Notes under the pieces: model-generated
Told to the model about the DNA's origin: nothing
The model's database searches: none
What the model saw: the letters and a program-made list of their open reading frames with translations, nothing else
Translations under genes and position numbers: made by a program
Shown: piece by piece, positions 52,757 through 59,806 of the stretch
Numbering within the stretch: position 1 is the first letter of the stretch
Layout of the letters: every line of letters starts with the position of its first letter
NCBI GenBank assembly: GCA_002471275.1
Contig: DKPQ01000005.1
Location: forward strand, 62,001-126,000
Direction: 5' to 3'
DNA length: 64,000 bases
Origin: Flammeovirgaceae bacterium UBA7330
Lineage (GTDB): Bacteria > Bacteroidota > Bacteroidia > Cytophagales > Cyclobacteriaceae

Positions 52757-53434
52757 ATGATCAGACTATCCGAAATCGATAAATACTACTCCTCTAAGTT
52801 TCAGCGAACATTCGTGCTCAAAGGCATTAACCTAAACATCGACGAAGGTGAATTCGTCAGCATCATGGGACCAAGTGGAGCTGGAAAATCGACACTATTG
52901 AATATCCTTGGCCTCCTGGATCACCCCTCTGAGGGTCAGTATCACTTGCTGGACCAACCCGTGCACCAGCTCAAGGAAAAGACCAAGACAGAGTATCACC
53001 GAAACTATATCGGATTCATTTTCCAGGCCTACCATCTGATCGAAGACCTGACAGTATATGAAAATATCGAAACACCTCTCCTCTACAAAGGTGTAAGTGG
53101 AAAAGAGCGGAAATCCATTGTTGCAGATTTGCTGGACCGATTCAACATCGTGGCCAAAAAAGACCTTTTTCCCGAACAGATTTCCGGAGGACAGCAACAA
53201 TTGGTTGGCATTGCCAGGGCCATAGCCGGCAAACCCAAGTTACTCCTGGCCGATGAACCTACCGGAAATCTGCATTCGGACCAGGGTGAGATGATCATGG
53301 AGCTGTTGCAAAAACTGAATAAAGAAGAAGACATGACCATCATCCAGGTAACGCACTCAGAAAGGAATGCAACATATGGTAGCAGAGTCATCAAACTCGT
53401 AGATGGGATGATCCAGTCAGATGAAAAAGCCTGA
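52757..53434 (+). CDS. MacB/LolD-type ABC transporter ATPase, variant signature
   Basis: 225 residues. Walker A GPSGAGKST, Walker B LLLADEPTGNLHS and the H-loop IIQVTHSE are canonical, but the signature reads ISGGQQQLVGIARA, with Leu and Gly where the family has Arg and Ala. The usual Asp after TGNL is also replaced by His. These changes may alter rate rather than abolish activity. It follows permease 6 and ends 5 bases before the convergent PIN toxin gene. Confidence 0.93.
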   Translation: MIRLSEIDKYYSSKFQRTFVLKGINLNIDEGEFVSIMGPSGAGKSTLLNILGLLDHPSEGQYHLLDQPVHQLKEKTKTEYHRNYIGFIFQAYHLIEDLTVYENIETPLLYKGVSGKERKSIVADLLDRFNIVAKKDLFPEQISGGQQQLVGIARAIAGKPKLLLADEPTGNLHSDQGEMIMELLQKLNKEEDMTIIQVTHSERNATYGSRVIKLVDGMIQSDEKA

Positions 53435-53439
53435 TCTGC

Positions 53440-53859
53440 CTATTTGGCAATAATCTGTGTCATGAACTGTTCGGAAGTTACCACACCAATTTTAGAAAAG
53501 TGAAAATCATTCAGATCTTCCGTGATAATATATTGGCAACCGGATTGTAGCGCTGAATAATATTCCAAACCATCTTCAAAGTCCAATACCTGCTTGTCAT
53601 CAGCAGCTCGTTTGGCGACATCTTTGTTAGATTCAACGATATCTATTTTTGATATCAGTAAGGAGATCTTTTCTTTGGCTTTCAACGCTCCACTCTTTTT
53701 TTCTGCAAAGTAAAAAGCAATGGCAAGGCAAATAGTTGACGTGCACAACTGATATCCCGAACTGTCAGCTAAACTCAATACCCTGGCTGAATGTGAGAAT
53801 ACCGGATACTCTTTGTTGAGAACCGAAACCAACACATTGGCATCTAAAAAGATCTTCAC
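53440..53859 (-). CDS. PIN-domain toxin (VapC-like RNase)
   Basis: 139 residues starting with GTG, which overlaps the antitoxin stop (GTGA). PIN landmarks are MKIFLDANVLVSVL (Asp6), DFEDGLEYYSA and ITEDLNDF, giving the acidic Mg site of the RNase fold. VapC-type toxins cut tRNA or rRNA. The pair sits right at the end of the permease array. Confidence 0.9.
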   Translation of the reverse strand: MKIFLDANVLVSVLNKEYPVFSHSARVLSLADSSGYQLCTSTICLAIAFYFAEKKSGALKAKEKISLLISKIDIVESNKDVAKRAADDKQVLDFEDGLEYYSALQSGCQYIITEDLNDFHFSKIGVVTSEQFMTQIIAK

Positions 53860-54113
53860 TTTTTAGCTTCAAAAAAAGCTTTCTTCAAATCCTTCCTGGA
53901 TTGGGATTTGGTACGATATTCAGCAGCTCCCTCCGATACCTGAGAAACCCAATCAGCAATGGGCCACTCCTCCAGACTTTGGTATTGATTGTTCGTAATT
54001 TGTCTGTATAAATACTCTGTCAGACGGGACAAGCTGATATTTTGAGCATCAGCATACTGCTTGGCCTTTTCTATGACTTCTTTTTCAAATGAAAGTGTGA
54101 TTTTGGCATCCAT
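53856..54113 (-). CDS. Antitoxin of the PIN module (RHH/DUF6364-like)
   Basis: 85 residues. N-terminal KITLSFEKEVIEKAKQYADAQNISLSRLTEYL is a ribbon-helix-helix-type DNA-binding segment, followed by a short toxin-binding tail rich in Lys and Glu (DLKKAFFEAKK). It would neutralise the PIN toxin and repress its operon. An operator-like repeat pair lies directly upstream. Confidence 0.88.
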   Translation of the reverse strand: MDAKITLSFEKEVIEKAKQYADAQNISLSRLTEYLYRQITNNQYQSLEEWPIADWVSQVSEGAAEYRTKSQSRKDLKKAFFEAKK

Positions 54114-54125
54114 GGCTTGCTAAGT

Positions 54126-54157
54126 TATACGACAAAGATAATTTATTTATACGTATA
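54126..54157 (-). promoter_or_regulatory. Promoter and paired operator of the PIN module
   Basis: On the minus strand TATCTTTG (54140-54133) matches the TAnnTTTG -7 box; transcription would start ~15 bases before the antitoxin ATG at 54113. It is bracketed by TATACG (54126-54131) and the perfect palindrome TATACGTATA (54148-54157), starting 22 bases apart. No good -33 TTG was seen. The rest of the 259-base gap 54114-54372 holds nothing identified. Confidence 0.55.
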
Positions 54158-54372
54158 GAATTGAAAAATGACCTCTTCAAAAAAGAATCCACATGGGAAT
54201 AAAACGCAATACTCCAATTGATATCAAGCTTATACGCTCAAAACGAGGTAGATGAATCTTTGAATCTTACTATTTTTAACAATGAAACTATTTAGTAAAA
54301 ACGGTCAACCCTATTTAGGGATGTACAATGTACACCTCCTTACTTCTGATTTCTGTCTCCTATATTCTACAA

Positions 54373-57027
54373 CTACCTTCTCTTAAACAGATTCTTCACT
54401 GCTTCCTTGGCCTTGTCTTCGACTTCCTGTTTGGTCTCCTCCACCTTTTCTTTTGCTTCATCTTTGACTTCTGCCACTTTCTCATCTACAACAGCTTTTG
54501 CGGAGTCTTTGGCAGCCTCCACCTTTTGAGTAACTACTTCTTTCTGTTTGGAGATCTCTTCGGTGGCTTGTGATTTTAAAGCCGTTTTCAGGCTGGCATC
54601 ACTACCGCCACTACCAGCTGGTTTAGCACTGAGTAATTTGACTTTAGGGTCATTATAGGCACCAGTGATTCCGAGTGTCAGATCTATACTGTTTGAAACC
54701 AAATTATTCATGCCTGTAAGTGACGATATCGCACTATTCAAAGACGCTCCTACCTGGCCAGAGGGCACATTCATCATCATGGCGTACTGTAGACTACCAT
54801 CCAGACCGGTACTTCCTGAAACTGTAGCGGATTTGCCACCAAGCTTGATATTGAAAGGTTCTACATGCAACCGTCCTCCCTTGATCTCTGTGGACATGAT
54901 GATGTCTTTGATCGTCACTTCTCCGTCATCCTGGTTAAGTTTCGTCACACCGGACACCGCACTCAGAATCTTTATATCTTTCAATGATGCCTGAGCAATA
55001 TTTACCAGTCCGGCACCCACCATATCTTCATAAATAGGCATCATGTCTTCTCCCAATGTTCCTCCAATGTTGAAATTGGTTGAGAATTTACCTGCCATCT
55101 TCTCAGCTACCGGAGCCAGTTTCTGCACAGTAGTAAACGACTTAAAAGCTGAGGCAATAGAAAGTTCTTTGATCTTTAAGTCAAAATCAAATTTTGGTTT
55201 CTCAAGACTCACTGCAGAGTTATAAATCCCATTCATCTCGAAATAACCATCCAACAAATTGAAGTTGACCTTTTCCATGGTCATGGCTCCATCCCTGATG
55301 ATCAGTTTACCAGCAAAATCTTTAAGCGTGAGGTTATCATAAATGATCTGATCGATTCGGGAAGCCAAAACAAAGTCAATGTCTTCCGGAATGCGGATCA
55401 GCTCTGTTGCGGTAGTGTCTGTTGTTGTGGTTTCCTCCGAAGATTCTTCCTCCACCATCCATTCATTCACATCTACAATGGCCGAAGTAAAATTCAATCG
55501 ACCATATAACTTGGTACTATCTCCAAGGATATATTGCAGATGGTTGGTGATACTCCCATCCATGTTCAGGTCGGTTCGGCCTGCATTCCCCTTAAACTTT
55601 GTCAAAGCAACTTCCTTGGGATTAAAGGTCATGCTGGCTTCCAAAATCCCAAAACCCTGAGGGAGATCCTCTTCAGAATAAAAACTAAAATCCGCAATAC
55701 TCATAGACCCGGATGCAGGAAGCTTTTCGTACCGCTCAGCTTCCAGATCAGACATGCGACCGGATGTGGCCAGTGCTGCTTTAATCTTTCCTTTCAGCTC
55801 CATCCCTTCTAATGGAATAATTTTAGTCACCTTCTCAAGATCGACTCCTCCATCCATTTTAAAATCCCAGAAATAGTCCTCAAAATCTTTAAAAATCAAC
55901 GAGGCCGTCATTTTCTCTCCATCCACGGACATAGAGAAATTATCTACAATGAAACTGGACTCTCTCAAATCAGCTGAAGGATAGTCAAACGCCGCTTTGA
56001 TGCTAATCTGATCCATTGGAACCGGGTAGTCTGCATAAGAGATCTTCCCTTTATCAACAGCAAAATTTGCTGCTATTTTAGGCATTGAGTTTTCATTATA
56101 AGTACCACTTACATATCCATCAAAGCCCACTGAGCCTGCTGCAGTGATTCCATCCAGATATTCCAGGTAGACACCCGGAATAAGAGAAAGTACACTTTTC
56201 AAATCAATATCCTTACCGGCATATTTGATGTCCATATCAATATCTTCTGCTGGCATGCTCACAAAGCCCTCAAAGCCAAAGCCAAAATCATTCAATGCCA
56301 CTTTGTTTTCCTTAAAGGTAAATTTCATGTTGGCGAGGTCCATAGCCATGGTTATGTCAGCAGTAAGGCTCTTATCTGTAATGTATTCATCACCGTCATA
56401 GCCCAGATACATTTGCTGTACACTGGTTGTGGTGACCATATCAAAGACATCCTGACTGAAATCTCCGGATCCTTCATGATTCAGGCCAACAAGTATGACG
56501 TAGAAAGGAAGCGTCAGATCATCATACAGGATGTTGGCGTCATTGATTACCCATTTCTGTATACCAATATCCAAAGGTTTGCCGGGTTCTGCGCTCTCCT
56601 CCTCGGGTTGGGGTGTTTCCCCGGTATCTACAGCAATATCATAGTTGGCAGATCCGTCCTCCAGTACATATACCTTAATATCCGGTTGATCAAGGAGTAC
56701 ACTAACAATATTTATTTTATCCCCTGAAATCACGGACATGATATCGAGGGTGATTTCAAATTGCTTCACATCCAATAAGGTATCTCCTTCAAACTGATCG
56801 ATTCCAGCGATCCCGAAATCACCTACAGAGGCTGTAATATTCGGGAAATTCTTAAATAAGGTCACGCCAAATGCATCAGCATCATAATACACATTGGCAT
56901 TGATACTGGCCTTAATTTCTTTATCAATAGCTGCACGAATATCATCCTTAAAAATGATAGGTAACAAAACTGCAGCTAAAAGTAACAGGGCGAAAAGTGA
57001 TCCCAGAATGATGAATACCTTCTTCAT
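54373..57027 (-). CDS. AsmA-like membrane protein with helical Lys/Glu tail
   Basis: 884 residues. One N-terminal membrane helix (FIILGSLFALLLLAAVLLPIIF), then the AsmA pattern IKASINANVYYDADAFGVTLFKNFPNI and a long beta-rich body, ending with the AsmA C-terminal block (VNIAQASLKDIKILSAVSGVTKLN, GGRLHVEPFNIKLGG). The last ~75 residues are a charged Ala/Glu/Lys/Val helix with no Pro (EKVAEVKDEAKEKVEETKQEVEDK), LEA-like and unusual for AsmA. AsmA-family proteins bridge the periplasm and move phospholipids between membranes. A long isolated gene with 100 bases to its upstream neighbour. Confidence 0.88.
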   Translation of the reverse strand: MKKVFIILGSLFALLLLAAVLLPIIFKDDIRAAIDKEIKASINANVYYDADAFGVTLFKNFPNITASVGDFGIAGIDQFEGDTLLDVKQFEITLDIMSVISGDKINIVSVLLDQPDIKVYVLEDGSANYDIAVDTGETPQPEEESAEPGKPLDIGIQKWVINDANILYDDLTLPFYVILVGLNHEGSGDFSQDVFDMVTTTSVQQMYLGYDGDEYITDKSLTADITMAMDLANMKFTFKENKVALNDFGFGFEGFVSMPAEDIDMDIKYAGKDIDLKSVLSLIPGVYLEYLDGITAAGSVGFDGYVSGTYNENSMPKIAANFAVDKGKISYADYPVPMDQISIKAAFDYPSADLRESSFIVDNFSMSVDGEKMTASLIFKDFEDYFWDFKMDGGVDLEKVTKIIPLEGMELKGKIKAALATSGRMSDLEAERYEKLPASGSMSIADFSFYSEEDLPQGFGILEASMTFNPKEVALTKFKGNAGRTDLNMDGSITNHLQYILGDSTKLYGRLNFTSAIVDVNEWMVEEESSEETTTTDTTATELIRIPEDIDFVLASRIDQIIYDNLTLKDFAGKLIIRDGAMTMEKVNFNLLDGYFEMNGIYNSAVSLEKPKFDFDLKIKELSIASAFKSFTTVQKLAPVAEKMAGKFSTNFNIGGTLGEDMMPIYEDMVGAGLVNIAQASLKDIKILSAVSGVTKLNQDDGEVTIKDIIMSTEIKGGRLHVEPFNIKLGGKSATVSGSTGLDGSLQYAMMMNVPSGQVGASLNSAISSLTGMNNLVSNSIDLTLGITGAYNDPKVKLLSAKPAGSGGSDASLKTALKSQATEEISKQKEVVTQKVEAAKDSAKAVVDEKVAEVKDEAKEKVEETKQEVEDKAKEAVKNLFKRR

Positions 57028-57127
57028 GACTGATTAAATTATGATACCAAATTACAGAATAAGAATGAATTGATCCAGCAAAGTGCAATGTCTCACTTAC
57101 TATTAACGGCTAGATCATATAAATCAT

Positions 57128-57529
57128 CTATTTGGAAAGCGTGACATAAATATCCTCCAGCTGGAGCCTGATTTTACGGCTTTCCGATTCAATGATTTTG
57201 TATGCCAATCCCGGGGTATCAGGATCATTGAATAATTTAAGGCTATCGTTGTTTATCCTCCAGATGAGTCTATGATGGATGGTATCCTCTGTGAAGATAC
57301 AGCCTTTGTAGCCGTATCCCTCAATGGTAATGCTGTCCTTCTCTATCAGAAACCTACCGCTCATAGTAAAGTCCAGCTGATCAGAAAGTCCCGGATACCC
57401 TGCCGGATCAGTTTCCCAAACAGCAGCCCACGTTCCAAGATACTGTTGATTTTCGCTGGTAGATGTTCCGCAAGCCTGTAAGACCAACGTAAATACCACG
57501 ACCAAATACTTAAGAAAACCCTTTAGCAT
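57128..57529 (-). CDS. Small lipoprotein, unknown function
   Basis: 133 residues with lipobox VLQAC (Cys20). The mature part has GTWAAVWET near its start and a series of short beta strands (GRFLIEKDSITIEGYGYKGCIF, LIWRINNDSLKLF, RKIRLQLEDIYVTLS), suggesting a small lipocalin-like or META-like barrel. No family can be named. It lies 16 bases downstream of the aldehyde dehydrogenase gene and may be co-transcribed with it. Confidence 0.7.
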   Translation of the reverse strand: MLKGFLKYLVVVFTLVLQACGTSTSENQQYLGTWAAVWETDPAGYPGLSDQLDFTMSGRFLIEKDSITIEGYGYKGCIFTEDTIHHRLIWRINNDSLKLFNDPDTPGLAYKIIESESRKIRLQLEDIYVTLSK

Positions 57530-57545
57530 GGATCAAAATTATAGC

Positions 57546-58925
57546 TTAGAAATATTTTAAGAGTATGTTAATCAAACGGTTTTTCAATTGTGTGTATGGA
57601 GGATAAAGAAGTTTAGCCGAAGTAAACCCAATTCGTTGCCTTAAAACAGCCTTTTTATTTGAAAATGCCATAAACCCATCCTTTCCATGACTTTTACCAA
57701 ATCCACTTTGGCCAACGCCTCCAAATGCTAACCCGGGATGCGCAAACTGAAGCACACTATCATTGATGACCACATTTCCCGACGAAGTTTCTTTGAGTAT
57801 TCTTTCCTGGTTTTTGTTGCTCCTGCTGAAATAGTAAAGTGATAGGGGTTTTGGTTTACTATTGATGTAATCAATCACCTGATTCAGGTCACTATATTTT
57901 AACACGGGTAGGATAGGGCCAAAGATTTCTTCTGTCATGACAAGCATCTTGTCATCCGTATTTTCTAAAATAACCGGAGCCATCTTTCGGTCAGAAAATT
58001 CCCCGGAAACCTCAAACTTCTCTGCCCCCAGTTCGACTGCATTTTCAACCATCCCCCGTAATCTCAAATGATGCTTTTCATTGATAATACCAGTGTAGAA
58101 TTCCTCCGGATATCGTTCACTTGCATGCGTTTTGAGAAGAGTCATAAATTTTGAATAGACCTTTTCATGAATAAAAAGGTAATCCGGGGCCAGACAAGTC
58201 TGACCAGCATTCAACCATTTGCCCCACGATATTTTCTGGGCAGCATCCTTAAGATCTGCTGTTTCATCAATGATTGTTGGGGATTTCCCTCCAAGTTCCA
58301 GAGTAACTGAACTCAGATTTTTTGAAGCTGCCTCCATTACAATCATTCCAACAGTTGGGCTACCTGTAAAAAACATATGATCGAAGGGTAGTTCAAGCAG
58401 TTCCTGAGCAATTTTAGCATCCCCCTCGGCAACAAAACCTATGTCTTTTTCAAACACATCTTCAACCATATGTTTTAAAAGGGAAGATGTATTGGGGGTT
58501 AATTCTGAGGGCTTGAGCATAAATGAGTTGCCAGCAGCAACTGCCGAAATCAGGGGCCCCAAAGCAAGGTTGAATGGATAATTCCAGGGAGAAATAATCA
58601 AACATACGCCTTTAGGCTCATGCAGATTAAATCCACTGGTCCCCAGATACGTGAACGGAGCATGTATATGCTCTGGCTCCATCCAGGATTTCAGGTTTTT
58701 CCTTGCTTCCCTTACTTCAGCTAATGCCGTATAAATCTCAGCCAGGTTTGTCTCTTGTGGCGATTTCCTTAAGTCATTCCAAAGTGCTTCGTTAATAGCA
58801 CTCCGATGATCTACTATCCAGCGCTCAAGATCCCGCAGCCGTTGTCTTCTTTGTCTATAACCTTCACTTCTCAGCAAGAGCGATCGCTTACGTTGTTGCT
58901 CAAACACTTCCTTAAATCCAGACAT
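57546..58925 (-). CDS. Aldehyde dehydrogenase, class 3-like with C-terminal membrane segment
   Basis: 459 residues, the short ALDH3 length. Active-site Glu210 (LELGGKSP) and Cys244 (NAGQTCLAP), plus ISPWNYPFNL and the EEIFGPILPV motif, are intact. The C-terminus (LLYPPYTQLKNRLINILLKYF) is hydrophobic/amphipathic, as in fatty aldehyde dehydrogenases bound to membranes, so oxidation of long-chain aldehydes is likely. It is divergent from the transglutaminase-like gene. Confidence 0.93.
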   Translation of the reverse strand: MSGFKEVFEQQRKRSLLLRSEGYRQRRQRLRDLERWIVDHRSAINEALWNDLRKSPQETNLAEIYTALAEVREARKNLKSWMEPEHIHAPFTYLGTSGFNLHEPKGVCLIISPWNYPFNLALGPLISAVAAGNSFMLKPSELTPNTSSLLKHMVEDVFEKDIGFVAEGDAKIAQELLELPFDHMFFTGSPTVGMIVMEAASKNLSSVTLELGGKSPTIIDETADLKDAAQKISWGKWLNAGQTCLAPDYLFIHEKVYSKFMTLLKTHASERYPEEFYTGIINEKHHLRLRGMVENAVELGAEKFEVSGEFSDRKMAPVILENTDDKMLVMTEEIFGPILPVLKYSDLNQVIDYINSKPKPLSLYYFSRSNKNQERILKETSSGNVVINDSVLQFAHPGLAFGGVGQSGFGKSHGKDGFMAFSNKKAVLRQRIGFTSAKLLYPPYTQLKNRLINILLKYF

Positions 58926-58942
58926 AGTTTAAAACTTAACAA

Positions 58943-58974
58943 TTTGGTAACATTAAAACGCTTTGTTAACTTTA
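58943..58974 (+). promoter_or_regulatory. Candidate promoter for the transglutaminase-like gene
   Basis: TTTG at 58943-58946, a 20-base spacer, and TAACTTTA at 58967-58974, one mismatch from TAnnTTTG. Transcription would begin near 58979, leaving ~42 bases before the GTG at 59021. Confidence 0.4.
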
Positions 58975-59020
58975 GCGTAATATTAAAGCACACTTATCTT
59001 AATAAGGAATCAGAGAAATC

Positions 59021-59803
59021 GTGTTCAGATCGTTTATATTCATATTGATATCTCTTCTGCTGTCTACAAATCTTTGGGGACAGATTTCCTATCACTCTGC
59101 CTTTGAAAAGGCCGCCTTTGTCTCAAATGATCCGCTACAAATCATATTATCAAGTCATCCAGATGTTGATGAAACTAAATTTAGTCAGATTCGATCAGAC
59201 CTGGATGACCTGCAGGGTAAACTTCAAAGCAAAAGGTCATCTTTTGATAGCGATGACAATTTCCTGCAATGGGCTTTCTATTATGTGCATCGCAAGAAGT
59301 TGGGCTGGTATGAAAACTATGTTTCGTTTGGAGATATATTCATAGGCAAAAAATATGACTGCCTTACAGGTACTATTCTCTACTCATACCTCCTCGATCG
59401 GCTGAATTATAAGTTTTCCATTTATGAGCTCGATTATCATATCTTCATGGTTGTGCATCTCCCAGACAAAAACGTATTGTTGGAAGCAACAGACCCTCTT
59501 GGTGGATATATCAATGAAGCTACTAAAATTCAGGAGCGTATAGATCAATTTATGGCTGATGGCAATAGCATCATCGACATTAGGGGTGTTGGTGAGCTTC
59601 AGAAAGGGTTACAGGGATCATCTGCAGTACGTGAAACAGTAGACCTTCACAGATTGGCAGGCTTACAGTATTTTAATCTGGCTGTAAAGGCCTTTACCAA
59701 TAATGAATACGATGAAGCTCACTCCTACATCCGGAAAGCTGAAAAGCTTTATCCTTCGGATCGCATTCTTGGTGTGAAGCAGTTAATGATAAGTGCCCTA
59801 TAG
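59021..59803 (+). CDS. Secreted transglutaminase-like protein with TPR-like C-terminus
   Basis: 260 residues; GTG start, the only one that preserves the signal peptide (FRSFIFILISLLLSTNLWGQ). A papain-like transglutaminase triad is suggested by Cys in KKYDCLTGTILYSYLL, His in YHIFMVVHL and Asp in LLEATDPLGGY. The last ~55 residues (LAGLQYFNLAVKAFTNNEYDEAHSYIRKAEKLYPSD) look like one TPR unit. Likely periplasmic or secreted; a cysteine peptidase or crosslinking role is possible, substrate unknown. It converges with the PD40-OmpA gene, overlapping it by 6 bases. Confidence 0.78.
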   Translation: MFRSFIFILISLLLSTNLWGQISYHSAFEKAAFVSNDPLQIILSSHPDVDETKFSQIRSDLDDLQGKLQSKRSSFDSDDNFLQWAFYYVHRKKLGWYENYVSFGDIFIGKKYDCLTGTILYSYLLDRLNYKFSIYELDYHIFMVVHLPDKNVLLEATDPLGGYINEATKIQERIDQFMADGNSIIDIRGVGELQKGLQGSSAVRETVDLHRLAGLQYFNLAVKAFTNNEYDEAHSYIRKAEKLYPSDRILGVKQLMISAL

Positions 59804-59806
59804 GGC
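59795..59806. repeat. Perfect 12-bp palindrome holding both convergent stop codons
   Basis: GCCCTATAGGGC is its own reverse complement; its centre CTATAG is the stop of the minus gene (59798-59800) and the stop of the plus gene (59801-59803). No T-run follows on either strand, so terminator function is doubtful. Confidence 0.8.

Noticed and set aside
54322..54334. TGTACAATGTACA, a near-palindrome after the AsmA gene
   Set aside because: Lies downstream of a gene end and ~200 bases from any start; no T-run or partner copy, so no function is supported.
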